Assembly (NCBI RefSeq): GCF_001418345.1 | Contig: NZ_LIPW01000001.1 | Location: 408,429-472,428, forward strand | Origin: Pseudidiomarina woesei | GTDB lineage: Bacteria > Pseudomonadota > Gammaproteobacteria > Enterobacterales > Alteromonadaceae | Length of the DNA: 64,000 nucleotides | Direction: 5' to 3' | Shown: one piece after another, positions 8,013 through 17,474 of the stretch | Position numbering within the stretch: the first letter of the stretch is position 1 | Layout: every line of letters begins with the position of its first letter | Made by a program: the position numbers and the translations under genes | Notes under the pieces: generated by a model | The model's input: the letters and a program-made list of their open reading frames with translations, nothing else | Database searches by the model: none | What the model was told of the DNA's origin: nothing

Positions 8013-9617
8013 GTGAATATTATTGAACAGCCCGGACATTTAACTAGTTTACGCATGAAGCTGCCATATCAAGCCGACACTTTAGCCCTGTATCAACGCT
8101 TGTGTGGACCAGCTCAGGCTAGCTTGTTGCTTGACTCAGCGGAAATACAGTCACGCCAAAACCTTAAAAGTTTAGTCATGGTTAATGCGGCATTAGAACT
8201 AACCTGCCAAGCCCAAACCGTTACTATTAATGCATTAACCGCCAATGGCGAAGCCTTGTTGCCATGGTTAACTGAGCAGCTACGTGATGTCTGTCAGCTA
8301 AGCACAGCGCAAAGTCAGCTTATTTGCACGTTCGAACCCTTGCCTACCGCAGCCGATGAAGACTCGCGTTTACGCATGACAAGTAACGTTGAGCCACTGC
8401 GAATTATTCAGCAGCGCCTACAGCAGCATGCGCAACAAGGAAATATCCATCCGCTAGCGCTGTTTATTGGTGGTGTATTTGCCTACGACTACGTTGCCAG
8501 CTTCGAGCAGTTACCTACCGTTGAAGATGGCGTTAACCAGTGCCCAGACTATCAATTTTACGTGGCCGAAACGTTATTAGTGATCGATCATCAACAGCAA
8601 ACCACCGAGCTACTTGCGAGTTTATTCAGCGGCCCACAAAGCGCTGAATATTATCAAGACATCGCACAGCAACTCGGCCGTATAGCCGCGCTATGTCAGT
8701 TGCCCGCTGTTAAAAGCTCAAACAGCCATTCAGCTACGCAAGCTCAAGTAACTGACAGTAAGGTAACAGCAACCCCATCAGCCAAAGAATTTGCTCAACA
8801 GGTGCTTGATCTTAAAGAGCACATTAGCGCTGGTGACATTTTCCAAGTCGTGCCATCACGACGCTTCACGATGCCCTGCCATGACAGCCTTGCTGCATAC
8901 GCGCAATTGAAACAAATGAACCCGTCGCCTTATATGTTTTTCATGCGCACACCGGCATATGAGCTATTTGGTGCGTCGCCAGAGTCTGCGCTGAAATATA
9001 CTAAAAACACCAACCAAGTTGAGCTATACCCCATTGCAGGAACACGACCTCGCGGTAAGCACAGTAATGGTGATATTAATGCCGACCTTGACAGTCGGTT
9101 AGAGCTTGAGTTGCGTCTTGATCAAAAGGAACTTGCTGAGCACATGATGCTGGTTGACTTGGCTCGCAATGATCTGGCCCGCATTGCCCAGCCAGGCACC
9201 CGTTACGTGGCCGATTTATTGCAAGTCGACCGTTATTCACACGTGATGCATCTTGTGTCTCGGGTTGTGGCTCAGCTAGCTGATGACCTTGACGCGCTGC
9301 ACGCCTACCGCGCCTGCATGAACATGGGCACCTTGGTTGGTGCTCCTAAAATAAGTGCTGCCGCGCTCATTCGTGGTGTCGAAAAACAGCGCCGAGGGAG
9401 TTATGGCGGTGCTGTTGGTTATATCAATGGGCATGGCGACATGGACACCTGCATTGTTATTCGTTCAGCGTTTGTGCAAAACAGTCAAGCAATTGTTCAA
9501 GCCGGTGCTGGTGTAGTGCACGACTCAGACCCTGCCGCTGAAGTCGCGGAAACTGAGAACAAAGCACGGGCCGTATTAGAAGCTATCCGAATCGCTAATC
9601 AACAGGTACAGGAGTAA
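8013..9617 (+). CDS. trpE: Anthranilate synthase component I
   Basis: 534 residues from GTG 8013. The N-terminal regulatory region carries LLLDSAEIQ, the LLESA-type element involved in tryptophan feedback binding. The C-terminal chorismate-binding domain shows SPYMFFMRTPAYELFGASPE, ELYPIAGTRPRG and GGAVGYINGHGDMDTCIVIR. With TrpG it converts chorismate and glutamine to anthranilate. It is the first structural gene of trpEGD(CF)BA, under attenuator control. Confidence 0.97.
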   Translation: MNIIEQPGHLTSLRMKLPYQADTLALYQRLCGPAQASLLLDSAEIQSRQNLKSLVMVNAALELTCQAQTVTINALTANGEALLPWLTEQLRDVCQLSTAQSQLICTFEPLPTAADEDSRLRMTSNVEPLRIIQQRLQQHAQQGNIHPLALFIGGVFAYDYVASFEQLPTVEDGVNQCPDYQFYVAETLLVIDHQQQTTELLASLFSGPQSAEYYQDIAQQLGRIAALCQLPAVKSSNSHSATQAQVTDSKVTATPSAKEFAQQVLDLKEHISAGDIFQVVPSRRFTMPCHDSLAAYAQLKQMNPSPYMFFMRTPAYELFGASPESALKYTKNTNQVELYPIAGTRPRGKHSNGDINADLDSRLELELRLDQKELAEHMMLVDLARNDLARIAQPGTRYVADLLQVDRYSHVMHLVSRVVAQLADDLDALHAYRACMNMGTLVGAPKISAAALIRGVEKQRRGSYGGAVGYINGHGDMDTCIVIRSAFVQNSQAIVQAGAGVVHDSDPAAEVAETENKARAVLEAIRIANQQVQE

Positions 9618-9620
9618 ACC

Positions 9621-10235
9621 ATGAGTACAACAAATAGCGCTCCTGCACGCATTGTCATGATCGACAATTTTGACTCATTTAGTTACAACCTAGTCGACGA
9701 GTTACGCCAACTTGGCTACCCGTTAGTGATTTATCGCAATAACATAGATGCCGAACAATTACTTGCACAAATGGCTGATTATGCCGGGCCGCAACTTATT
9801 TGCTTATCGCCAGGCCCTGGCCATCCCGCACAGTCAGGCAATTTATTAGCATTTATTGAAGGGGCCAAAGGCCGCTTTCCCATGTTGGGCATTTGTTTGG
9901 GCTTTCAGGCACTCATACATGCAGCAGGTGGCGACATTGACCGTTGCCATGAAACCGTGCACGGTAAAAAAGCATTAATTGTAACTCAGCCGCATGCCAT
10001 GTTTGCGGGCCTAGACAACCCCTTAACCGTAGCTCGTTATCACTCATTGTGCGGTTATCGGTTGCCGGAACGTATTCGAGTTCTAGCTGCCACCGGTGCT
10101 ATTCCTATGGCCGCTGAGTTTCCAGAATACCAAGCCATTGGTTTTCAATTTCATCCAGAATCCATATTAACCAGTCATGGCAGCCAGTTGTTGGCGCAAA
10201 CCGTGGCCTATTTAATGCAGCAGTACGGGAGTTAA
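9621..10235 (+). CDS. trpG: Anthranilate synthase component II (glutamine amidotransferase)
   Basis: 204 residues, class I glutamine amidotransferase: DNFDSFSYNLVDELR at the N-terminus, oxyanion loop LSPGPGHP, nucleophile Cys in MLGICLGFQALIHAAGG and catalytic His-Glu in FQFHPESILT. It passes ammonia to TrpE. It is separate from TrpD, unlike the TrpGD fusion of enterobacteria, and starts 3 bp after the trpE stop. Confidence 0.96.
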   Translation: MSTTNSAPARIVMIDNFDSFSYNLVDELRQLGYPLVIYRNNIDAEQLLAQMADYAGPQLICLSPGPGHPAQSGNLLAFIEGAKGRFPMLGICLGFQALIHAAGGDIDRCHETVHGKKALIVTQPHAMFAGLDNPLTVARYHSLCGYRLPERIRVLAATGAIPMAAEFPEYQAIGFQFHPESILTSHGSQLLAQTVAYLMQQYGS

Positions 10236-10236
10236 C

Positions 10237-11241
10237 ATGCAAGCCATACATCAGCTACTCGCAGGTGAAGAACTTAGCGCTAAAGCCGCTGAAAAGTTAT
10301 TTGATCACCTCGTAAAAGGTGAGCTAAACGACATTCAAATAACAGCAGCACTGGTTGCTATGAAACTACGTGGTGAGCAGCCGCCGGAAATGGCCGGTGC
10401 AGCTCAAGCACTGCGGCGTGCCGCAAAAGCCTTTAAACGCCCTGCCCGATTAGTTATTGATAGCTGCGGTACCGGTGGTGACGGCAGTAATACCATGAAT
10501 ATCTCAACCACCGCAGCCCTTGTAGCAGCGAGCATGGGCTTAACCGTTGCCAAGCATGGTAATCGCAGTGTGTCATCGCGCTCAGGCTCTGCCGACGTAT
10601 TAGAAAGCTTGGGGTTGTCGGTCACCCAAGACCCAGAAGTTGCTGAGCGGCAGTTAGATGCCTTTAACTTCTGTTTTTTGTTCGCGCCGCATTATCACCC
10701 GGGCATTCGTTATGCCATGCCCAGCCGACAAACACTTAAAACGCGCACGTTGTTTAATTTACTGGGTCCGTTGGTAAACCCAGCTCGCCCTGATGCACAA
10801 GTATTGGGCGTCTACGACCCAAGCTGGTGCCGTCCTATGGCTGAAACCCTACGCCTACTTGGTTGCCAGAGGGCCATGGTGGTGCATGGTTCAGGGCTAG
10901 ATGAAATTGCCCTGCATGGCGAAACCCATGTGGTTGAACTGAAAGACGGTGAGTTGCATGAATACTCGTTAAGCCCAGATACCTTTGGTGTTGAGCGCGC
11001 TAGTATTGAAGAGTTGCGCGGTGGCGATGCCGACTTTAACGCTAAATTACTACAGCGCGTGTTGGCTGGCACCGCCACCGAGGCCCAATTGAACGCCGTT
11101 GCAGTCACCGTTGCAGCCATGCTGTATATTGCCAACCAAGCAACGTCGCTGGCACAAGCAACCGCCTTGGTGCGCGAACACTTAGCCAGTGGCACAGCGT
11201 TGACACACTTACAAAAGCTGCAGGAGTTTAACCGTGGTTGA
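10237..11241 (+). CDS. trpD: Anthranilate phosphoribosyltransferase
   Basis: 334 residues. PRPP/anthranilate-site motifs are DSCGTGGDGSNTMNISTTAA (about residues 76-95) and KHGNRSVSSRSGSADVLESL. It joins anthranilate to PRPP. It starts 1 bp after trpG and its last 8 bp overlap trpCF, indicating coupled translation. Confidence 0.97.
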   Translation: MQAIHQLLAGEELSAKAAEKLFDHLVKGELNDIQITAALVAMKLRGEQPPEMAGAAQALRRAAKAFKRPARLVIDSCGTGGDGSNTMNISTTAALVAASMGLTVAKHGNRSVSSRSGSADVLESLGLSVTQDPEVAERQLDAFNFCFLFAPHYHPGIRYAMPSRQTLKTRTLFNLLGPLVNPARPDAQVLGVYDPSWCRPMAETLRLLGCQRAMVVHGSGLDEIALHGETHVVELKDGELHEYSLSPDTFGVERASIEELRGGDADFNAKLLQRVLAGTATEAQLNAVAVTVAAMLYIANQATSLAQATALVREHLASGTALTHLQKLQEFNRG

Positions 11242-12655
11242 TACCCCGTCAATATTACAAAAAATTGTGGCGAAGCGCCGACTGCGACTAGCTGAGCAAT
11301 TGCAGTCGATGGATATGGCAGCGCTAACCACGGCGCTAAAACCGAGTACCCGCAGCCTAGCTGACGCTTTGGCCAAACCTCGGGCTAGTTTTATTCTTGA
11401 GTGTAAGAAAGCATCGCCATCAAAAGGCCTTATTCGTCCAAATTTCAACGCAGTAAGCTTAGCGCAAACTTACAGCCGGTACGCCGATGCCATTTCGGTA
11501 CTCACCGAGCCTGACTTTTTTCAGGGTGATTTTAGCTACTTAGCGGCCGTAAGCGCTGCCGTTGATTTGCCGGTTCTATGCAAAGACTTTATTGTCACCA
11601 CTGAGCAAGTATTGTTAGCGCGGCATTTCGGTGCCGACGCCATTTTATTAATGTTGTCAATAATCGACGACACCCAATATCGTGAATTAGCCGAAGTAGC
11701 AGCGCGTTACCAGCTTGATGTTCTCACGGAAGTGGCTACCCCAGAAGAGCTCGACCGAGCACTACAGTTAAACGCCAAGATTATTGGTATTAACAACCGT
11801 AACCTGCACGATCTTTCCATTGATCCGCAGCGTAGTATCAGCATGAGCAAACAAATACCGGCTGGTACCTTGGTGGTAGCCGAGTCTGGTTACAGTGAAC
11901 ATCAAGCCATACGTAAAACCGCCGACCATGTGGACGGTTTTTTAATTGGCAGTGCGTTGTCGCAACAAGCCAATGTTGATCAAGCTTGTCGTGAGCTTAT
12001 TTACGGCCAGCACAAAGTCTGTGGCCTAACCAAACCGGCAGACGCAAGCGTCGTGCGTGCGGCTGGTAGCGCTTATGGTGGGCTCATTTTTGTCGGCCAC
12101 TCGCCGCGCTGTGTCACCCTCGAGCAGGCAGCCGAAATTGTTGCCACCGAGCCACAACTCGAGTTCGTGGGCGTATTTGCTGATCAACCGCTGGCCCAAG
12201 TCAGCGACATTGCCAAACAGCTCAAACTTGCTGTGGTACAGCTGCATGGCCAAGAAGACCTCGACTATGTGAGTGAACTACGTAAGGCACTACCCCCTGG
12301 CACCAAAATTTGGAAAGCTATCGGCGTCGATGAGCCTCTTGTTTTGCCACAAATGGACGTTGACGCGTTTTTGCTCGACAACCGCTTTGGCGGCAGTGGC
12401 CAGCCCTTCAACTGGCAATTGCTCAACGGGCTAACCGAACAACAACGTCTCCAGTGTGTGCTAGCTGGTGGTATTCAACTAAGTAACTTGCGTGCAGCGC
12501 AGCAAACCGGCGTCAACCGCCTAGACGTCAACTCAGGCGTAGAGCACGCAAAAGCGAGCAAAGATGCCGGCAAAATTATCGCGTTTTTTGCAGCCATTCG
12601 TCAGTTTGGCCGTGTGACAGCGAACGACCATGACAAACGTTCATCGAATTCATAA
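11234..12655 (+). CDS. trpCF: Bifunctional indole-3-glycerol phosphate synthase / phosphoribosylanthranilate isomerase
   Basis: 473 residues, a fusion of two TIM barrels. Residues 1 to about 255 are TrpC (FILECKKASPSKGLIRPNF, VLCKDFIVTTEQV, IIGINNRNLHDL). From about 260 the TrpF half begins (KVCGLTKPADA, LDNRFGGSGQPFNW, LDVNSGVEHAKASKDAGKI). Together they catalyse the two steps from phosphoribosylanthranilate to indole-3-glycerol phosphate. The fusion is the usual gammaproteobacterial form. Confidence 0.97.
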   Translation: MVDTPSILQKIVAKRRLRLAEQLQSMDMAALTTALKPSTRSLADALAKPRASFILECKKASPSKGLIRPNFNAVSLAQTYSRYADAISVLTEPDFFQGDFSYLAAVSAAVDLPVLCKDFIVTTEQVLLARHFGADAILLMLSIIDDTQYRELAEVAARYQLDVLTEVATPEELDRALQLNAKIIGINNRNLHDLSIDPQRSISMSKQIPAGTLVVAESGYSEHQAIRKTADHVDGFLIGSALSQQANVDQACRELIYGQHKVCGLTKPADASVVRAAGSAYGGLIFVGHSPRCVTLEQAAEIVATEPQLEFVGVFADQPLAQVSDIAKQLKLAVVQLHGQEDLDYVSELRKALPPGTKIWKAIGVDEPLVLPQMDVDAFLLDNRFGGSGQPFNWQLLNGLTEQQRLQCVLAGGIQLSNLRAAQQTGVNRLDVNSGVEHAKASKDAGKIIAFFAAIRQFGRVTANDHDKRSSNS

Positions 12656-12670
12656 CAAGGTGCAGTATTT

Positions 12671-13903
12671 ATGAGCTCTTCAACTGAAAAATTATCCGCC
12701 TATTTTGGCGATTTTGGTGGCCAATTCGTGCCAGAAATACTTCTACCAGCGCTTGATCAACTTGAACAAGCTTTTATTGATGCGCAAAACGACGACGCCT
12801 TCCAAGCCGAGTTTCGTGACCTATTAAAAAACTACTTAGGCCGCCCAACACCGCTGTCTAAATGCCGTAACTTGCCACAAAACTCGCCCAACGGCACCGA
12901 AATATACTTAAAACGTGAAGACCTACTGCATGGCGGCGCACACAAAACCAATCAGGTGCTTGGCCAAGCACTTTTAGCCAAGCGCATGGGTAAGCAGCGT
13001 ATTATTGCTGAAACTGGCGCCGGCCAACACGGCACGGCAACCGCCTTAGCCTGTGCCTTACTTGACCTTGAATGTATTATTTACATGGGCGCCAAAGACG
13101 TCGCGCGCCAGCAGCCGAATGTGTTCCGTATGGAGCTCATGGGCGCTAAAGTGGTGGCTGTTGACGCCGGCAGTGGCACCTTAAAAGACGCGGTTAATGA
13201 AGCCATGCGCGACTGGACTGCAAGCTACAGTACCACCCATTATTTGCTTGGTACCGCAGCTGGCCCCCATCCGTTCCCGACCATTGTGCGTGAGTTTCAC
13301 CGCATGATTGGCGCTGAAGCCAAAGCACAAATGCTTGAGCGCATTGGCCGCTTACCCGACGAAGTGATTGCCTGTGTGGGCGGTGGCTCGAATGCCATTG
13401 GCATGTTTGCCGAATTTATTGACGAACAAGACGTCGCTTTAGTGGGCGTAGAACCCGCGGGTAAAGGTGTCGACACGCACCTGCACGGCGCCACGTTAGC
13501 AGCCGGCAAGCCAGGTATTTTGCATGGTTGCCGATCGTTTTTAATGCAAACCGACGAAGGTCAAATTGAAGAAAGCTATTCGGTTTCTGCCGGTCTCGAC
13601 TACCCAGGTGTTGGCCCACAACATGCGTATTTACGCTCTATTGGCCGCGCACGCTATGAATCAGTAACTGACGACGAAGCATTAGAAGCCTTTCAAACAC
13701 TCGCCAAACACGAAGGTATTATTCCGGCTTTAGAATCTGCCCACGCGCTAGCTTATGCACTAAAACGTGCCGCCCAACCTGATGCGCCGAAAGTTCTGCT
13801 AGTTAACTTATCGGGCCGCGGCGACAAAGATATTGATCACGTGCGCCGTATTTTGCAGGAACGTGCCGAAGCGCAATCAGCACCGCAAGGAGGCCAAGCA
13901 TGA
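12671..13903 (+). CDS. trpB: Tryptophan synthase beta chain
   Basis: 410 residues. The PLP lysine lies in [19 protein letters not shown] (about residues 81-99), the phosphate-binding loop is [10 protein letters not shown], and AETGAGQHG is conserved. It condenses indole with serine to give tryptophan. The start is 15 bp after trpCF; the last 4 bp overlap trpA (ATGA), typical for the trpBA pair. Confidence 0.98.
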   Translation: MSSSTEKLSAYFGDFGGQFVPEILLPALDQLEQAFIDAQNDDAFQAEFRDLLKNYLGRPTPLSKCRNLPQNSPNGTEIYLKREDLLHGGAHKTNQVLGQALLAKRMGKQRIIAETGAGQHGTATALACALLDLECIIYMGAKDVARQQPNVFRMELMGAKVVAVDAGSGTLKDAVNEAMRDWTASYSTTHYLLGTAAGPHPFPTIVREFHRMIGAEAKAQMLERIGRLPDEVIACVGGGSNAIGMFAEFIDEQDVALVGVEPAGKGVDTHLHGATLAAGKPGILHGCRSFLMQTDEGQIEESYSVSAGLDYPGVGPQHAYLRSIGRARYESVTDDEALEAFQTLAKHEGIIPALESAHALAYALKRAAQPDAPKVLLVNLSGRGDKDIDHVRRILQERAEAQSAPQGGQA

Positions 13904-14709
13904 GCCGTTATAAACAATTGTTTTCTCGTCTGTCAGCCGCAAGACAAGGCGCATTTGTGCCTTTTGTAACATTAGGCGACCCCACCCCAGAACTCAGCTT
14001 AAAGGTTATTGATGCTCTAGTGGCCGGTGGTGCTGACGCATTAGAGCTAGGCCTGCCCTTTTCGGACCCCGTAGCCGACGGGCCTACCATTCAAAAAGCC
14101 AATATTCGGGCACTTGCAGCGGGAACCCGCATTAGCGATGCTTTTAACATCATTGAACAAGTGCGCACGCGCTACCCTGACTTACCTATTGGCTTATTGG
14201 TGTACGCCAATTTAGTGGTGAGTAATGGCATGAATAACTTCTATCAACGCTGCCAGCAAGCGGGTGTTGATTCGGTATTGATAGCCGATGTTCCAGTGCG
14301 CGAAGGTAAGCAATTTGCCGCCATTGCGCGTGAGTTTGGTGTCGAGCCGATATTCATTGCGCCGCCTGACGCTTCATCAGCAACACTGCAACAAGTTGCC
14401 GAAAACAGCGCTGGCTATGTTTACTTACTTAGCCGAGCAGGTGTGACTGGTGCCGAAACACAAATGCAAGCGCCTGCAGGCGAAGTAATTGACCAGCTGC
14501 ATCAGTACAATAGCGCCCCGCCGCTGTTGGGCTTTGGTATTGCCAGTCCAGAGCATGTTCGGGCTGCATTAGCAGCGGGTGCCGCTGGAGCTATTTGCGG
14601 CTCGGCTATTGTGAAAATAATTGAGCAATATCCACATGATGAAAACGCATTAACTAAGCACCTGCAAGAATTTGTGCAGACTATGAAGGCGGCAACAAGC
14701 AGTCTTTAA
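13900..14709 (+). CDS. trpA: Tryptophan synthase alpha chain
   Basis: 269 residues. It shows [15 protein letters not shown], the catalytic Glu/Asp region [19 protein letters not shown] and the [14 protein letters not shown] phosphate site. It splits indole-3-glycerol phosphate and channels indole to TrpB. The 3' end overlaps the convergent epimerase-like gene by 29 bp; no separate terminator hairpin with a T-run is visible there. Confidence 0.98.
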   Translation: MSRYKQLFSRLSAARQGAFVPFVTLGDPTPELSLKVIDALVAGGADALELGLPFSDPVADGPTIQKANIRALAAGTRISDAFNIIEQVRTRYPDLPIGLLVYANLVVSNGMNNFYQRCQQAGVDSVLIADVPVREGKQFAAIAREFGVEPIFIAPPDASSATLQQVAENSAGYVYLLSRAGVTGAETQMQAPAGEVIDQLHQYNSAPPLLGFGIASPEHVRAALAAGAAGAICGSAIVKIIEQYPHDENALTKHLQEFVQTMKAATSSL

Positions 14710-15586
14710 GGGCTGCTTCTACCTGCGCAAATTCGAACGAATAACCGGCCTGCTGCAAGCGCTCAGGCAACACCAGTTGGCCGGTTAATAACATGTCTGA
14801 CATTTCCCCTAACATTAATTTGAGTACCCACGCAGGTACCCGCATAAAATGAGACTTCCGCAGAACTTTGGCTAACGAGCGACTAAACTCTTGCTGTTTC
14901 ACGGGGTTAGGCGCGGTGGCATTATAAATTCCACGTGTTTCGCCGTGCTCAAGCAGAAATAGAATAATACCCACCATGTCGTCAATATGTACCCAGCTAA
15001 ACCCTTGCTTCCCGTGACCTAACGGCCCACCAAGGCCCAGCAAGTAAGGTGGCAACATCTTTTTCAATGCCCCACCCTCGGGCGCCAGTACAACGCCAGT
15101 GCGAATAACACACACCCGTGTTTTTGGCGAATCTGCGGCTAACGCCAAACGTTCCCACTCGGCACATAAATGATGCGCAAAATCATCCGCTTCAATTACA
15201 CTCGTTTCAGTCACCGGTGTGCTTCCTTGCGGCCCATAAAAACCAATTGCCGAACCGCTAATAAATACCTGTGGTGGTTGCGCAGCGCTTTGAATACGCT
15301 CGGTAAGTTGGCGCGTAATATTCCAACGGCTTTGCTCCAGCCGCAGCTTTTGTCGCGAGCTCCAGCGTTTATCCGCAATACCCTCACCTTGAAGGTTTAT
15401 CACCGCGTAGAACTCACTAATATCACTTATTTCGTCAAGGCTACGAACCACATGCACCTGCTGCCCTAAGCGGGCAATTGCACGTTGCGGATTGCGACTT
15501 GTCACTGTCACTTGGTAGCTTTTAAGCAAATGAGGAATTAACGTCTGCCCAATAAGACCTGTTCCGCCAGTGATCAATAATTTCAT
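14681..15586 (-). CDS. TIGR01777-type NAD(P)-dependent epimerase (YfcH/SulA-like)
   Basis: 301 residues with an N-terminal Rossmann motif [18 protein letters not shown], then [13 protein letters not shown] and SGSAIGFYG, typical of the YfcH/TIGR01777 subgroup of atypical short-chain dehydrogenases. The C-terminal DUF1731-like segment ([17 protein letters not shown]) is present. The substrate is unknown. The gene is convergent with trpA and divergent from yciB. Confidence 0.9.
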   Translation of the reverse strand: MKLLITGGTGLIGQTLIPHLLKSYQVTVTSRNPQRAIARLGQQVHVVRSLDEISDISEFYAVINLQGEGIADKRWSSRQKLRLEQSRWNITRQLTERIQSAAQPPQVFISGSAIGFYGPQGSTPVTETSVIEADDFAHHLCAEWERLALAADSPKTRVCVIRTGVVLAPEGGALKKMLPPYLLGLGGPLGHGKQGFSWVHIDDMVGIILFLLEHGETRGIYNATAPNPVKQQEFSRSLAKVLRKSHFMRVPAWVLKLMLGEMSDMLLTGQLVLPERLQQAGYSFEFAQVEAALKDCLLPPS

Positions 15587-15718
15587 AATACCGTTACCCT
15601 ATAAGCTGCCGCTTCATTATGTTTATTGGTTTTTATTAACTATAGTCTAGCCACACAATCTAGTACCGTAAGAAATTTTCTGGCACACTGCGATTTCGTT
15701 TATGTATTGGATTTCATT

Positions 15719-16273
15719 ATGCTGATAGTACTGGAATATTTACCGATTGTTTTGTTTTTCGTGTTCTACCTGCTAGGCGATATATTTATTGCCACAGGGG
15801 TATTAATGCTCGGCACAATATTGCAAATTATCGGCATGAAATTCATGCGTGAACCAATAACAACCCGCCACTGGATTATTATGTGGGCAGTACTTATCTT
15901 CGGCAGTATTACCTTGTTCTTACGCGATGAGTGGTTTGTGAAGATCAAAGTGACCGTTATTTATATTGCCATCGCCCTATTTTTACTTATTGGCATGTGG
16001 TGGAAAAAACGCAGCCCACTGCAAAGTATGCTTGGTAGCGAAATTAATCTGCCACTGTTTGCTTGGCGACGCCTAACCTATGCTTGGGTTATTTTTGCGT
16101 TAGCTCTCGCAGTTATCAACCTTTATATAGCTGAACAAATGAGCCTCGACGCTTGGGTAAATTTCAAGGTGTTTGGCACCTTAGGCGCAACACTAATTTT
16201 TAGTGTGTTTTCTGGGGCCTATATGTTTAAACATCACACCGACCGTGAAAAAGATGCAGAGGAAATTGAATAA
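15719..16273 (+). CDS. yciB: Inner membrane protein YciB (septation protein A family)
   Basis: 184 residues from ATG 15719. The start [20 protein letters not shown] matches the family N-terminus, with [19 protein letters not shown] and [21 protein letters not shown] further on; about five membrane segments. It is linked to cell-envelope integrity and septation. The upstream 31 codons of open frame lack similarity. The TAA overlaps the yciI ATG by one base (TAATG). Confidence 0.92.
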   Translation: MLIVLEYLPIVLFFVFYLLGDIFIATGVLMLGTILQIIGMKFMREPITTRHWIIMWAVLIFGSITLFLRDEWFVKIKVTVIYIAIALFLLIGMWWKKRSPLQSMLGSEINLPLFAWRRLTYAWVIFALALAVINLYIAEQMSLDAWVNFKVFGTLGATLIFSVFSGAYMFKHHTDREKDAEEIE

Positions 16274-16572
16274 TGTGGTTTGTTATTTGGGCTGAAGACG
16301 CACCCAACAGCTTGGCTGCACGCCGAGCAACGCGCCCGGCGCATTTAGACCGCCTAAAAGCCTTACAAACAGAAGGCCGTTTATTGGTTGCTGGACCATG
16401 CCCTGCTATTGCCGCCACCGACCCCGGTGATGCTGGCTTTACCGGCTCTATGGTGGTAGCTGAGTTTGACACTTTGGCCGACGCTCAAGCATGGGCAAAT
16501 GCCGACCCGTATTTGGCTGCCGGCGTGTATCAAAAGGTTACTGTAAAACCTTACCTCAAAGTACTTCCGTAG
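16273..16572 (+). CDS. yciI: YciI family protein
   Basis: 99 residues: [41 protein letters not shown], then [22 protein letters not shown]. The conserved His and the ferredoxin-like dimeric fold of the YciI/DGPF family are predicted; members resemble chloro-hydrolyzing or dioxygenase-like enzymes but the substrate is unknown. It is translationally coupled to yciB, the arrangement also seen in E. coli. Confidence 0.9.
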   Translation: MWFVIWAEDAPNSLAARRATRPAHLDRLKALQTEGRLLVAGPCPAIAATDPGDAGFTGSMVVAEFDTLADAQAWANADPYLAAGVYQKVTVKPYLKVLP

Positions 16573-16587
16573 TTACTGGCGTAAGAG

Positions 16588-17460
16588 ATGCAACAACCCA
16601 AGCGCATTACACTCAATACGGCCCCTGAGCGTGATATTGTCGCTTACCAGTGGCAAGCTGAAACCCCACGCGCTGTGATTATCATGGCGCCCGCCATGGC
16701 AGTGCCGCAAGCCTACTACCAGCATTTCTGCAATTGGCTGGCAGCGCAAGGCTTTCACGTAATTAGCTTTGATTATTACGGTATTGGCGCATCAATTGAT
16801 AAACCGCTAAGCCAGCTTAGTACCTCAATAACAGACTGGGCTACTTATGACGCTGCTGCAATAATCGACTACGCCACCAGCAACTACCCACAATTCCCAT
16901 TATTGTGGTTTGCGCACAGTATTGGCGGGCAGCTATTCGGTATGATTCCTAACCACAGCGCGGTGCAGCATATGATCACCGTGGCGACGGGCACCGGCTT
17001 TTGGAAGGACACCAAGCCACAGCTTAAATATAAGTCATGGCTATTGTGGCGGGCTATTACGCCGTGGCTCATTCCACTTAGAGGTTATTTTCCTGGCCGC
17101 GCTTTAGGCATTGTGGGCAATGTACCTGCTGCAGCCATGCAGCAATGGCGGCGTTGGTGTTTACATCCCGACTATTTAGTTGGCGCCGAAAACTTATATC
17201 AGCGGTACGCTGAAGTACAAACACCCATTACGTCGCTAGCTTTTAGTGATGATGAGTTATTGACCGAGCGCAACATAACCGCCATGCACAATTTTTATAA
17301 ATCAGCCGTGCAACAGAGACATCTGATTACACCAGAACAAATTGGAACGCGGCGCATTGGCCATTTTTCAGTGTTCCGGCCCAGCTATCAAGCCCATTGG
17401 CCAGAGCTTTTTCAGACACATATCGAAAAAGCCCTAGCTTCAAGTTTGTCTCGCGACTAA
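16588..17460 (+). CDS. Alpha/beta hydrolase
   Basis: 290 residues. The nucleophile elbow is WFAHSIGGQLFG (Ser about residue 111). The first strand segment PRAVIIMAPAMAVPQAYY and FDYYGIGAS fit a COG4757-like serine hydrolase; a late His is present in IGHFSVFRP. The substrate is not evident. It starts 15 bp after yciI and may be the last gene of that operon; it is convergent with ybbP. Confidence 0.78.
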   Translation: MQQPKRITLNTAPERDIVAYQWQAETPRAVIIMAPAMAVPQAYYQHFCNWLAAQGFHVISFDYYGIGASIDKPLSQLSTSITDWATYDAAAIIDYATSNYPQFPLLWFAHSIGGQLFGMIPNHSAVQHMITVATGTGFWKDTKPQLKYKSWLLWRAITPWLIPLRGYFPGRALGIVGNVPAAAMQQWRRWCLHPDYLVGAENLYQRYAEVQTPITSLAFSDDELLTERNITAMHNFYKSAVQQRHLITPEQIGTRRIGHFSVFRPSYQAHWPELFQTHIEKALASSLSRD

Positions 17461-17474
17461 GGTTTATCTGGCGA

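Noticed and set aside
14690-14715. Terminator between trpA and the epimerase-like gene
   Set aside because: A short AAGCAG/CTGCTT stem exists but it has no T-run and lies within both coding ends.
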